Source: Plasmodium relictum
Lineage: Eukaryota > Apicomplexa > Aconoidasida > Haemosporida > Plasmodiidae
DNA length: 64,000 nucleotides
Direction of reading: 5' to 3'
Assembly: GCF_900005765.1 (NCBI RefSeq)
Contig: NC_041690.1
Span: 2,418,001-2,482,000 of the forward strand
The position numbers were made by a program, and so were the translations under genes. Shown here piece by piece: positions 11,801-20,810 of the stretch; positions within the stretch are counted from its first letter, which is position 1; each line of letters starts with the position of its first letter. The notes under the pieces were generated by a model, which had not been told where the DNA came from, ran no database searches, and saw nothing but the letters and a program-made list of their open reading frames with translations.

Positions 11801-13807
11801 TTTTCCATAATATTTTTTTGATATTTTCGAAAATTGAAATAAATCTCTTCTATCATAGTAAAACGTTTGGTAAATTGGCTGAAATTTATGAGTTAATGCT
11901 TTTATTACTTGTTGAGATACCAGTGAACCAAAAAAAATTGAAAAAGGAGATAATTCAATATGAATTGCAGAAGAAAACTGTTTTATTAGTTCGTCACTTA
12001 TACATTTTTTTTTTTTTTTACATAAAATTTCAAAATTAATTAAATCTTCATTAGTAAAATTCTTGTCTTTTTTATCTTTAATTATTTCATCATAACATAA
12101 AAAGCATATTTCTTCATCACTTAATTCTCTATCACTGAAATCTTTAAAGAGAAAACTGAATAAATACGATAATATGTTTGCTCTTTTTTTCTTTTTTTTT
12201 ATATTATTCAAATATTCTTCTAAGGTTATATATTTTAGCTGGATATGTTCATTGGTTTTTCTTATACTTATGTCTACTTTATATTTCTGAACAAAATCTC
12301 TTATATTATGTATATATTCTTTTTCTTCTTCCTTTTTTAATTTATGCAAGAAATTAATGTTGTAAAAAAGCAGTTGTTTTTCAAAATATTTCATTATTTC
12401 GAAAGATAATAAGTAATTCAAAAAATTATTTTTTACTCCTTTTGAAATCGATACTGTGATTTTGTTATTTTTTTTACATATTTTTGTAATATTACAATCT
12501 ACACTTATATTTTTTTTTTCATTTTTTAAATACAATTTTATTGTATCGTTTTCATTTAGTTTAATATTATAAAAAGGTAAATATGACAAAATTATATCAT
12601 TTTCCTTAAATTCCATTTTATTTATTTTATATGTTTCGTTATTAATAGTATTAGAAAATGTAAAATTACCGAAATCAACGAACACTCTACCAAATAATCC
12701 AACAGTATTAACACTTATGAATTTCTTTTCTTTTTTTCTGCATAAATTATTTATGTCAATATTGAGTTTTTCCTTTTGGTTTATTGATACTATTACATCA
12801 TAATCATCAATATGATTGCATATAGTTGTTACAGATTTTACTTTACAATTATTGTTTAAACTCTGCATTCGCTTTAAACAAGATATACTTCTTTTTTCCT
12901 TATTTATTAGTTTCTTATCACAAAAAAAGAGATTATCTATATCTTCATAAGTTAAAATGTTATTGTCACATATACCTATTTCTTTAATACCACATAAGAT
13001 TAAATTTTTACATATTTCACTACTTGTCCCATTTAATCCAATAATTAGTATTTTACCTTTTCTTATTTTTTTTTCTTCATTATATCCATGGGTATAAATC
13101 TGTCTGCTATACTTTTTCTCATTTTCTAAAATATCTATATTTAAGTTATTTATTTCTTGATTTTCATAATTTTCGTCTTCTTCTCTTTCATCATTATTTT
13201 CGTAATTTTCACTATTTTCGTAATTTTCATTATTTTCGTAATTTTCATTATTTTCGTAATTTTTGTTATTTTCACTTTTACATAACTGGCTATTTTTGTT
13301 AATGCTTCTTTTTTCTTTACTTTGGGATTCATCAATGCCTTCTTTTTTTTTGTTTATTTTTTCATTATTGGTTTTATCTGAAGCATTTATTTCGTTTTTA
13401 TCATTAAAATTATTTCTCTTATCTTCTAAAGAATTCGTAAGGGAATATGAATTCAAAAAATTGTTACATTTATTTTCATAGTTATTAAGAATTTTATTAT
13501 TTTTTTTATTTTTTATATTATCAATAAGATATTTGTGTAATGAAAAATCAATTTTTCCTTGTTTCTTTTTGCTATTTAAATTTATGCTAAATAATTTAAA
13601 TAAACCATTTCTATTTTTTCTTCTTTTTATATCAAAATTTTCTTTTTGAAAATATCTTTTTATATGAAGATGATTAGAAAGTGAAATAGAATAGTTCTTT
13701 GTTATTTTATCTCTGTTGCTAGTTAATTTACAAGAAATAAATAATTTTTTTTCGCATAATAAAAGAAAAAAAATTAAAATATAAATATTTTTATATAAAA
13801 AATTCAT
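8837..13807 (-). CDS. Ubiquitin-activating (E1)-like enzyme, secretory/apicoplast-targeted type
   Basis: 1656 residues from the ATG at 13807; an upstream in-frame TTG at 13828 is ignored. A hydrophobic signal peptide (NIYILIFFLLLC) is followed by a basic Asn/Lys-rich stretch. This is the bipartite leader of apicoplast proteins, so this is probably the organellar E1 of the apicoplast ERAD-derived import system rather than cytosolic UBA1. An inactive adenylation half begins YSRQIYTHGYNEE with IIGLNGTSSEI. The active half has LLVGSGALGCEFLKLL (glycines at 694-699), VDYDIIEESNLSRQFLF and SLDNLKSRNICDQF. The catalytic cysteine is expected at Cys936 in NNSCTITSFPKNHKHIIEFS, matching the C-T-[IL]...FP...H of E1s. 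A ubiquitin-fold domain lies near the C-terminus. It is about 1.6 times the usual E1 length because of Asn/Lys inserts. It is divergent from the DA1-like gene. Confidence 0.9.
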   Translation of the reverse strand: MNFLYKNIYILIFFLLLCEKKLFISCKLTSNRDKITKNYSISLSNHLHIKRYFQKENFDIKRRKNRNGLFKLFSINLNSKKKQGKIDFSLHKYLIDNIKNKKNNKILNNYENKCNNFLNSYSLTNSLEDKRNNFNDKNEINASDKTNNEKINKKKEGIDESQSKEKRSINKNSQLCKSENNKNYENNENYENNENYENSENYENNDEREEDENYENQEINNLNIDILENEKKYSRQIYTHGYNEEKKIRKGKILIIGLNGTSSEICKNLILCGIKEIGICDNNILTYEDIDNLFFCDKKLINKEKRSISCLKRMQSLNNNCKVKSVTTICNHIDDYDVIVSINQKEKLNIDINNLCRKKEKKFISVNTVGLFGRVFVDFGNFTFSNTINNETYKINKMEFKENDIILSYLPFYNIKLNENDTIKLYLKNEKKNISVDCNITKICKKNNKITVSISKGVKNNFLNYLLSFEIMKYFEKQLLFYNINFLHKLKKEEEKEYIHNIRDFVQKYKVDISIRKTNEHIQLKYITLEEYLNNIKKKKKRANILSYLFSFLFKDFSDRELSDEEICFLCYDEIIKDKKDKNFTNEDLINFEILCKKKKKCISDELIKQFSSAIHIELSPFSIFFGSLVSQQVIKALTHKFQPIYQTFYYDRRDLFQFSKISKKYYGKYMHQLNFFGKNFQKFLNDLNILLVGSGALGCEFLKLLAIIGVSSSPQKKRYKIKKEKINEERKEGQEEKEKERKSDDNLGKYKDREIYERGGMVQIVDYDIIEESNLSRQFLFTTEDIGKLKCQVASNNIKKINEDINAFYLKMRVDNSILEDRKLLLQPFYYQKKENEKYKESKNLLRENILCDKYIINNLEIKKKNNPIICILSLDNLKSRNICDQFCLINSLPLIEAGIEGLKGSSQIVYPFSSETYSSNTSYEEVDEEKNNSCTITSFPKNHKHIIEFSKSVYNNYFYDNVLKINRFLNDPLYFIGDYCKYDNISNLVHFFKLTKIFFNLNLKKNIDILWNNIFVNNINNLLNSNEEEILKYFESLEKSPQPIYFNKKNKNHLLFYKYAFIIFRKVFKNLIKIKKQMIKNIFYYKYDISNKLSFEEAVTNLVQKNNIYIDLKKLFYFLSVIKKNTDLNFYSIIKKEFYDLFNNPLFILSLKYIQEKKKINEDKNKEFQFFTPLIYNLQDNKDDINLIFSISNIRNENYNFSKLNILDFFRISNNIIPSIITVVSMISSLAIFELYKLAYFLKLDKEINEKKILDDNIKKKMYSFSELFSNYDNFDNEKYKDFNICIYKNKIIARKNNKIIFYFFNNDYGKLKNVSKFLYNQYINLEDNFLTKSELNNIYPFSYENVLITLLKNIKFSLWDYIYIDIFKKNNNANNTYCNIGSCAFPSYVFNNRACILSKHKIENIKKYLNFLSEEVYNLLKLFNNKTINENEKKKIEEKTKINIKNTNLNIINNNYIDVIIGDIDNIIAHILNKKLYKFIINSEDNIKFLYNVRTNMCNIKKLIISIEEHNNKEINYLDTKKYFENIKENIDIIKKIIREVKRDVLFLSNINNNMNENDITLYELVNYIELLFNVNIQTIGVKDKIIYSKFQINYLKHKREYLYDILLDLFKDEEKNEKKEIKTFILNIFATDKVSDEEIVLPEIQINIHDHN
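13192..13263. repeat. Four 18-bp tandem repeats inside the E1 gene
   Basis: Four head-to-tail copies of an 18-bp unit (cattattttcgtaatttt on the plus strand; the second copy has one change) encode a six-residue NENYEN-type repeat in the N-terminal linker, before the first adenylation domain. The repeat keeps frame, so expansion or contraction would alter linker length only. Confidence 0.9.
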
Positions 13808-14824
13808 AGTTTTTATATCATAAAACAACTAAAAAAAAAAAAATTTATATGAAAAAATAAAAAAGAGTAATAAATTAGTAAGCTGTCTAATATGAATCTG
13901 AATTAATATTTTTATATTCTTTTTTTTTTCTTATGCTTCTATTCATTTTTTCTTTTAAAATAAAATTTTACTTTAATGAATGTTCTAGATGATGAATTTT
14001 TCTATCTTAACTAATTAAGAATAATAATTTGATATTTATAAGAAACTTCTCTATAAATTATATATTCATTTTTTTTTTTTAAATTTACTAATTTTCATTC
14101 TTTTTTTATGTGGCTATATATTCTTTTTTAATATTATATTTAAAAAGATAATTTTCTCTTTAAATTTTTATATAAGTTATATTTACAAAAATTATTCTTA
14201 TTAAAATGTAATAAATTCAAAAGTACAATAACATTTTTTATGCATTAACTTTTCATTTTTTACATTTTTTATTAGAAATTAAATTTATGTATTTCAATCA
14301 TTTTTCTCTATATTCAGAAGGTTTATTAGATAGCATAATTTTTACTATCATATATTAATATGAAAATATTTATTTTATTTTCCTCTTTAATTAAATTATC
14401 TTTTTTTTTTTTCTTCAATATTTGTATTTTTCTTACTCATATTTCAAGCTTTTTGCTTCATAACTAATACAATTTTAATTATTTCTTTATTTTTATTTCT
14501 TTTTACAGTGTTACAAATTTTTTTATTATTATACTATCTTATTCATTCTAATTTTTTTTTTTTTAATTTTTTATATTTTGTAATGTTTATTCTTTTGTTT
14601 TTGTACTTTTTCCTTTGTATCTTATTTTTACTTAGTATATTTATTTTTTTTTAAATGTATTTCTGTTATATTAAATTACTGTTTTATATAATGATTTCTC
14701 TGCAACCTTTTTAAATTTTGTTTCTTTTTGCTATATAAAATATTTTTATCATAATTTTTTTGAATTTTCCTCTATCATTGCCTTTTTATATATGCTTCAT
14801 TTATTTATATAATTAAGGGATCAA

Positions 14825-14832
14825 TGCATGCA
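14825..14832. promoter_or_regulatory. TGCATGCA palindrome, ApiAP2-type motif
   Basis: An exact TGCATGCA lies mid-way in the shared upstream region. This octamer is a known binding motif of a Plasmodium ApiAP2 factor. It stands out because four of its eight bases are G/C in a nearly pure A/T spacer. Occupancy is not shown. Confidence 0.4.
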
Positions 14833-15473
14833 TACAATGAATATGAAAGTTTAAAATAAAACAATTGTCTAATAATTTGTTTATATTTTGCATTTATCGT
14901 TAATTATTCATTTTAAATAGAGTAAAAAAAAGCATATACCTTTTTCTTTTTCTTTTTCTTTTATTATTCTTTACCTTAAATAGAACATGCAAAAAAATTA
15001 AACTTTCTATAAATATTGAAATAAAGATAAAGAAAAATTTACAGTGAATATCTAGCTACATGACTTTTATTCGTTCATATCAAGATGTATGTTTTTTTTT
15101 CCATATATTTTTTTTTTATAATTATGAACAATTTAAAAAAAAAAAAAATTGGGACATTTTTAAAATGAAATGATTCCAAAATTTTTTTTCATTATTTTAC
15201 GTTTATATATTTTATATCTTTTCATAATGTTTCTAGTATTTTAACGTGATAGTTTTCATTTTTATTACAACAAACATGTTCTTTACTTTTTGTTCTTTCC
15301 ACTTTGTAATATTATATTATTTTTTCTCTTTTTGCAACTATATTTTAATACTTTATCATATTTTTATAAAATTTTCTCAAAATTTTTTTTTTAAATTATT
15401 TTAAAGATTTGATGTAACTTTAATTAGTTTTTAAGTCTTTTAGACTTGTTTGTTCTTTATAAATTTTTAATAT

Positions 15474-15476
<3 letters not shown>

Positions 15477-15523
<47 letters not shown>
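15477..15523. repeat. TA dinucleotide tract
   Basis: An uninterrupted TA repeat of about 46 bp lies in the 5' region of the DA1-like gene. Such tracts are typical of Plasmodium promoters and are length-variable. Confidence 0.85.
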
Positions 15524-15527
<4 letters not shown>

Positions 15528-15657
15528 TTAATATTCTTATTAATTTTTCTATAGATTTTTAGTAAATTTTTGATATATTTTTTTAGAATTTTTTTTTATT
15601 TTTTTTATAAAATTTAATTATTATTTGTTTAAATTTAAAAAAAAAAGTTTAATAAAA

Positions 15658-17544
15658 ATGAATACTACACAGAATGTCTTTTGTTCTTATTGTAATAGAA
15701 GAATAAAAGGTATTTCATATAATCATATGTTATGGAAATCTTATAAAATATGTATTTTCTGCAAAAATAATTTAAAATCATGTTTTTCATGTGAAAAAAA
15801 AATAAAGAAAAATATTGATAAGTTTGTTTGTTGCACTTGTGGTTCAACAAATGATAATTTGTGTGAGGAATGCAGGAAATTACCTGTGATTTGTTGCGAC
15901 AAAAATTTATCAACTTTTATAGCTGAAATTTTATATTTTTTAGATTATTATTTAGACATAATAATACCCAGAGATTTTATTTTATTTCAAAATATTTATA
16001 CTTTTAATAAAATTAATTTTAATGAAATGAATCACTGTTGCACTTTTGAATTTGATTCTATTAAAAATAATAAAATTGATACTAGTAGTTATTATATTAA
16101 TTTTGAAAAAAGAAAATTAAATAATGAAAATAGTTCACAATATCATGTGAAAGAAAATTATTCAAACACGTCTTATCAATTATATGATTCATGTATATCC
16201 AACCTAAAAAACAAAATTGTAACTGATTTGGGAGATGAAACAAGAAAAAAAAAAAATGGTATAATAAGAAATTTCTTCAGTAAACTAAAAATTTTAAAAA
16301 AAAAGGAGAAAAACAACGAAAATTACACAAATGAAACAAAATTAATACAACATGATGAAAAATCAAAACTTTTTACTTCTTTAAAATCTACGAACATACA
16401 AAAAGAAAAATTAAAAAACAAAAATGGTACAAAAATTATTATCTTAAAAAATGAAAAATTATCAAATTTGATTAAAAAAGATGAATTAACTAATAGTTTC
16501 GTATCTACTTCTAGAAATAATTTAAATAAAAACGAAAAAAAGGAAAATATGACAAGTTCTAGAGGTTTGAGCTTACACAATACAACAGAACCTCTTTTTG
16601 AATATTTGAAAAAATTAAGAAGAATTAATAAAAGTAAAAGAAAAAGTTATGATAGTATATTTTCTACAAATGAAAATAACGAGGAAATGAATTATAGCAA
16701 TATAGAAGAATATAAAATAATAATGGAAAAATATAATTTAAATTTTGTATTATATTTTATGAATAGATACAATGAAAATGAAATGTATACAAGATTATTA
16801 AATAATGAATTGAAATATTATGATATATTATATCTTAATAATGTATTTAAGAATAAATATAATGAAACAACAGTGGCATCTTGCGGCTGTGTAACCATTA
16901 CAAAAAAAAAGTTACTTCAAATGCACGAGCAAAATAAACGTTTATCTAATTATAAATTTAACAATATAAATTTAGAATATATTTCCATGTACTATAACGA
17001 AAGCATTAAATTAATAGATCATTTTTCATTAACTGATTCTTTACCAAAAATATCATTCTTTTTTTTTATATCTCATGAATTAATGCATACGTATTTGTGG
17101 GTTTCAAAACCTAAAAAATCAAAGTATTTTGAACAAATATACCAAATTGTTAAAAAATTACATGATATGTCTTTTTTCGTTAAAAAACAAGATAACTCCG
17201 AATGCCACAAAAATTTATCTTTTTATTTATCTCCTGAATTAGAAGAAGCTATATGTATTTATGTTTCAATTGAATTTATTCAGCATATTAAGAAAGTTCT
17301 TAATAATTATTCTAAAGAGAATATTTATGAAAAAGAATTAATAAATTATTATATTCAAAAGTACGAGAAAAGTAAATCTCTTATGTATGGTACTAATTTT
17401 AGAGCATTAAAAAAAATAATTCATAATTATAAAATTAAAGATATAATAAATATTATACATGATATATATCTTTCAAAATTTTATCCTATAATCACCTTTG
17501 ACTTACTAAAAGCTGTTATTTCTTTAATTAATTTTAAACTTTAA
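15658..17544 (+). CDS. DA1-like protein: Cys-rich LIM-type N-terminus plus zinc metallopeptidase
   Basis: 628 residues from the ATG at 15658; the open frame begins earlier at a TTG. The N-terminal 75 residues hold paired cysteines (C9/C12, H23, C32/C35, C42/C45, C59/C61, C69/C72), in a LIM-like or treble-clef arrangement. A Lys/Asn-rich linker runs to about 350. The C-terminal domain has a peptidase motif HELMH (473-477) followed about 50 residues later by LSPELEEAICIYVSIEFI, giving the third ligand Glu529 or Glu530. This HExxH...LEEgic spacing is that of plant DA1/DAR growth regulators, ubiquitin-activated peptidases with LIM domains. A conserved Cys/Gly segment ASCGCVTITKK precedes it. I saw no clear ubiquitin-interacting motif. 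The substrate in the parasite is unknown. The family call is good; a role with ubiquitin is inference. Confidence 0.82.
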   Translation: MNTTQNVFCSYCNRRIKGISYNHMLWKSYKICIFCKNNLKSCFSCEKKIKKNIDKFVCCTCGSTNDNLCEECRKLPVICCDKNLSTFIAEILYFLDYYLDIIIPRDFILFQNIYTFNKINFNEMNHCCTFEFDSIKNNKIDTSSYYINFEKRKLNNENSSQYHVKENYSNTSYQLYDSCISNLKNKIVTDLGDETRKKKNGIIRNFFSKLKILKKKEKNNENYTNETKLIQHDEKSKLFTSLKSTNIQKEKLKNKNGTKIIILKNEKLSNLIKKDELTNSFVSTSRNNLNKNEKKENMTSSRGLSLHNTTEPLFEYLKKLRRINKSKRKSYDSIFSTNENNEEMNYSNIEEYKIIMEKYNLNFVLYFMNRYNENEMYTRLLNNELKYYDILYLNNVFKNKYNETTVASCGCVTITKKKLLQMHEQNKRLSNYKFNNINLEYISMYYNESIKLIDHFSLTDSLPKISFFFFISHELMHTYLWVSKPKKSKYFEQIYQIVKKLHDMSFFVKKQDNSECHKNLSFYLSPELEEAICIYVSIEFIQHIKKVLNNYSKENIYEKELINYYIQKYEKSKSLMYGTNFRALKKIIHNYKIKDIINIIHDIYLSKFYPIITFDLLKAVISLINFKL

Positions 17545-18038
17545 GTTTTTTTTTTTTTTATCATTACAAAAAAAAAAAAAAAAAATATATAAAATTTTAT
17601 TTCGTAATTGAATTTTTTAATTTGTTTGCATTACTGTATATTCGTATTTTATTTTTCCTCCTTCTTTAAGAATTCATTTTTCTTTTTTTTTGAACAATTA
17701 TATTTTTTTTCCTACTTTTAATTACTTTTATTTTTAATCATTTTTTAATTTTGTTTATAAATTATTCTTAAATCTAAGTATTATTTGAACATTCTATATA
17801 ATTTTAATTTATATATATAAATCATCAGTTTAAATAAAACAACAAAAAAATTGTTTGAAATAAAATTATTTTTAAAAATTAGTTCATAAACAAAAATAAT
17901 AAATTAAAATTAAAAATAAATTTCTTTTTTTAATTAAAAATATTGTAGTAGGCACTTTGCTGAATTTTTTTTTTTTTTATATTTAAAAAGAAAATGTGCA
18001 TACCTGTAAGCAAAGATAAAATAAAGCAGAACCCATTT
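17545..18038. other. Convergent intergenic gap, nothing coding seen
   Basis: AT spacer between the DA1-like and CPN20 stops, with poly-T and poly-A tracts just after 17544. It presumably holds both 3' UTRs. Confidence 0.65.
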
Positions 18039-19285
18039 CTAATATTTAGCCATTATATATCTAGCTTTAACAAAAGTATATTTTTCATTTTTATATGTAA
18101 ATTCACAACTTTCATTAGAAAAAGGTGAAAATCTTATATAATCATTCCTTTGTACGTCTATAGGTATTTTTTGGTTATTATCATCATATATTCCATTTCC
18201 TATAGATATAACCAAGCCATCATTAACTTTTTCGCTATTTTTTGATTCCGGCAAAAATATTAATGAATCCGAACTAATGTTTACATTTATTAATTTAATT
18301 AATACACGATCATACAAAGGAGTTATATTAAAAGGGTTTATTTCAGTAGAATCCTTTAGTTTTCCCAATATTTCTTCATTTGATATTAATAAGCATTCTT
18401 TGTCATTATATTTTATCTAAAAATATATATATATATATGCAGTTAATAATGAGCTCTTTGTATTTTATTCTTTTTATTTTTATAAAAAAAAATTGTCTTA
18501 CTTTATTTCCGTCACTTGGATTAAAAATTACTATATCCCCAACTTCAACATCTATTGGTATTCGTTGTCTAAAATAAATAAAAAAAAAATTAATAAAAAA
18601 AAATATCATTAATTTAAAATTTTTTATGTATTTATTTTTGTAAAAATAAGATTTTGTAATTTTTTTTTATTTCTGTATTTTTTTTTGTTAATATTTTTTT
18701 TTTCATTTATAAATTTATGGAAAAAAAAAAAAAAAAAAAAAAAGTGTTACTTTTGCGCATTTTACTAATTTTTCTATTTTTAAAATTTTATTTATTTTTA
18801 AAAATTCAGCCTTTTCGCGCAGAAAAAATTTATTTCATTTTTTTTATTATAAAATAACATAAATTTTTTCGTAAACGTAAAATATATATATATAGTATTT
18901 AAGAAAATTTGTATTTATTAAAATATGCAAATTGAAAATATTTTAAAATCTTTTTAATATTATAAATTTTCTTGTTTTCAAAACTTTATTTTACCCATTT
19001 TTTGTGTTAATTGCACCAGTTCCAACACTTAAAACTGTTCCTACATATTGATTCTTTTTTAGCTTTAAAAAAAAAGAAAAAAAAAAAAAAGTTAATATAG
19101 ACGAATAAAGTACAATAAAATATTAAAAAAAAAAAATAAATAAATAAATATAAAAAATTACGGTATCTCCAATAAAAACTCCTGAATCTGTTGTATCATA
19201 CGCTTCATCTTTTTCAATCAAAATAAATTCATTTAAAGGGGTTAAAGGGCCTCTAATTATTTTATTATCTATTTTATATTCTAAC

Positions 19286-19331
<46 letters not shown>

Positions 19332-19741
19332 AGATGAAAAGAAATAAATTATAATAATAATTTAAAATATATATATTTATATCAATTTAAAAAAATTTAT
19401 TATTAACAAAAAAAAAAAAAAGAAGGAATACCTGTTGCTCTTAAACTTGTTGAACTTCTTTTGAATTGCTTAGGATTAGTATTTACAAAATTCTAAAAAA
19501 ATAAAAAAATTTTAAATACATATTTTGTTTTTCAAAAATCAATGAAATTATAATATCTGAAAAGTGTTATAACATATATATATGTATATTGAGAATTTTT
19601 TAAAATCTTCTTTATTCTATATTTTAATTTTGTATTTTTTCTCTTAATTATACTTACTAAATTATTACTTAAGCTAATTTTTTTCGTTAAAGTACTACTT
19701 AAAAAGATAATAGCAAAATACATTAATACTGTAAGTTTCAT
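18039..19741 (-). CDS. CPN20: 20-kDa chaperonin CPN20, double GroES domain, apicoplast co-chaperonin (six exons)
   Basis: Rebuilt from splice signals with matching phases. Exons are 19741-19658, 19492-19432, 19280-19162, 19062-18995, 18568-18502 and 18416-18039, giving 258 residues. Exon 1 encodes a signal peptide (MKLTVLMYFAIIFLSS), followed by a basic transit-like stretch in exon 2. Two Cpn10/GroES domains follow. The first begins PLTPLNEFILIEKDEAYDTT and includes YVGTVLSVGTGA and RIPIDVEVGDIVIFNPSDG. The second, wholly in exon 6, begins NITPLYDRVLIKLINVN and includes DGLVISIGNGIYDDN. Double-domain Cpn20 is the plastid form of co-chaperonin and caps Cpn60 during protein folding. All introns have GT-AG ends on the coding strand and lie between 85 and 165 bp. 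Intron 2 holds a short GATATA repeat. Confidence 0.93.
19313..19336. repeat. GATATA hexamer microsatellite in CPN20 intron 2
   Basis: About four copies of a 6-bp agatat unit follow a TA run. It lies wholly within the second intron of CPN20. Confidence 0.7.
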
Positions 19742-20810
19742 TTTGAAATATATTAAAAAAAAAAAATTAACTTATAAATCAATAAAGAAAATTTTCTTTT
19801 TGTTTATAAAATAAAATATAAATGATTCATAATATTTATAATGAAATATTTTTAATTTTTACTTTGGGATATTTTTAAAGTCATTTAAAACTTTACAACA
19901 AAGAAAAATTATATTTAAAAAAAAAAAAAATATTACACATATGAAAACGTATTTATGTAAACTTTTATTAAGTAACCTATATTATAATAGTAGATGCTCA
20001 CTTAAAATATATGTATTTATATATATATTTTTTGAAGAGAAAATAAAAATCATTTCCTTAAAAAAAATAAATAATGTTTCATATAAAATGATATAAATAT
20101 TATTTTAATGTATTATTCCTTTTATTTTATGGTGAATATTTTCTACTAAATATATTATCATTAAAAGTAAAAATATAATAATAAAAATTGAAATTTTAGA
20201 AAGAAAGTTCTTAACAAAAAATAGAGATTCATATAAATATATATATTTTTTATAATAGAAGATATATACTCAAATATGTAAAAAAAAAATTTTTTATTAA
20301 AATTTAAAAAATTAGAACTTGCTTTCATCAGAAAGAGTAGTTTATATATAGTTATATTTTATTATTATTAATTATATAAGGATATAATTTATTTATGTTT
20401 GTGTGAATTTATAAAAAATACAAAAAGAACCATCTGTTTTTATTTTTTTTGTTATAATTTTTATTAATTGTATGTAAAATAAAGATATTTACTATTCTAT
20501 ATTAAGGGAATTCTTAAAAAAAGAAAATGTAAAGTTGTATTTGTAGATATTTCAAATTATCACAATATTTACACTTTTTATGAAAATAAAATTTTTGTAA
20601 ATTAAAAAAAAAAAAGATATAAGAAAAAAGAAAAAAAGATACCATTTAGTATTTTAATGAAAAATTATATAATAAATTTTTTGTGAAAGAATTGAAAAAT
20701 AAAATTGAATGTAATAATTCTTTGTATAATTGACAAATATATATATAAAATACGATAAAATCTGAATATATAAGCCAAAAATAAAAATTGTAAGTTTTTA
20801 ATACAATTTT
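19742..20810. promoter_or_regulatory. Divergent promoter region between CPN20 and IleRS
   Basis: 1.07 kb AT-rich spacer upstream of both genes. I saw no supported reading frame, RNA gene or known motif beyond A/T and TA tracts. Confidence 0.5.

Larger units (their letters stand above)
13808..15657. promoter_or_regulatory. Divergent promoter region between E1 and DA1-like genes
   Basis: 1.85 kb upstream of both genes, very T-rich on the plus strand. It holds one TGCATGCA site at 14825-14832 and a TA dinucleotide run at about 15477-15523, some 135 bp before the DA1-like ATG. No supported coding exon was found; a T-rich open stretch after 14506 reflects base bias. Confidence 0.5.

Noticed and set aside
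14506-14655. Open stretch after a TTTTTACAG acceptor in the E1/DA1 gap
   Set aside because: Openness is explained by T-rich sequence giving Phe/Leu/Ile/Tyr codons; no start and no domain.
19532-19741. 69-codon single frame at the CPN20 start
   Set aside because: Only its first 28 codons are exon 1; a GTAAGTA donor at 19657 ends the exon and the rest is intron.
20300-20340. TGATGA box-C-like element on the minus strand (possible C/D snoRNA)
   Set aside because: No CTGA box D at a suitable distance and no terminal stem.
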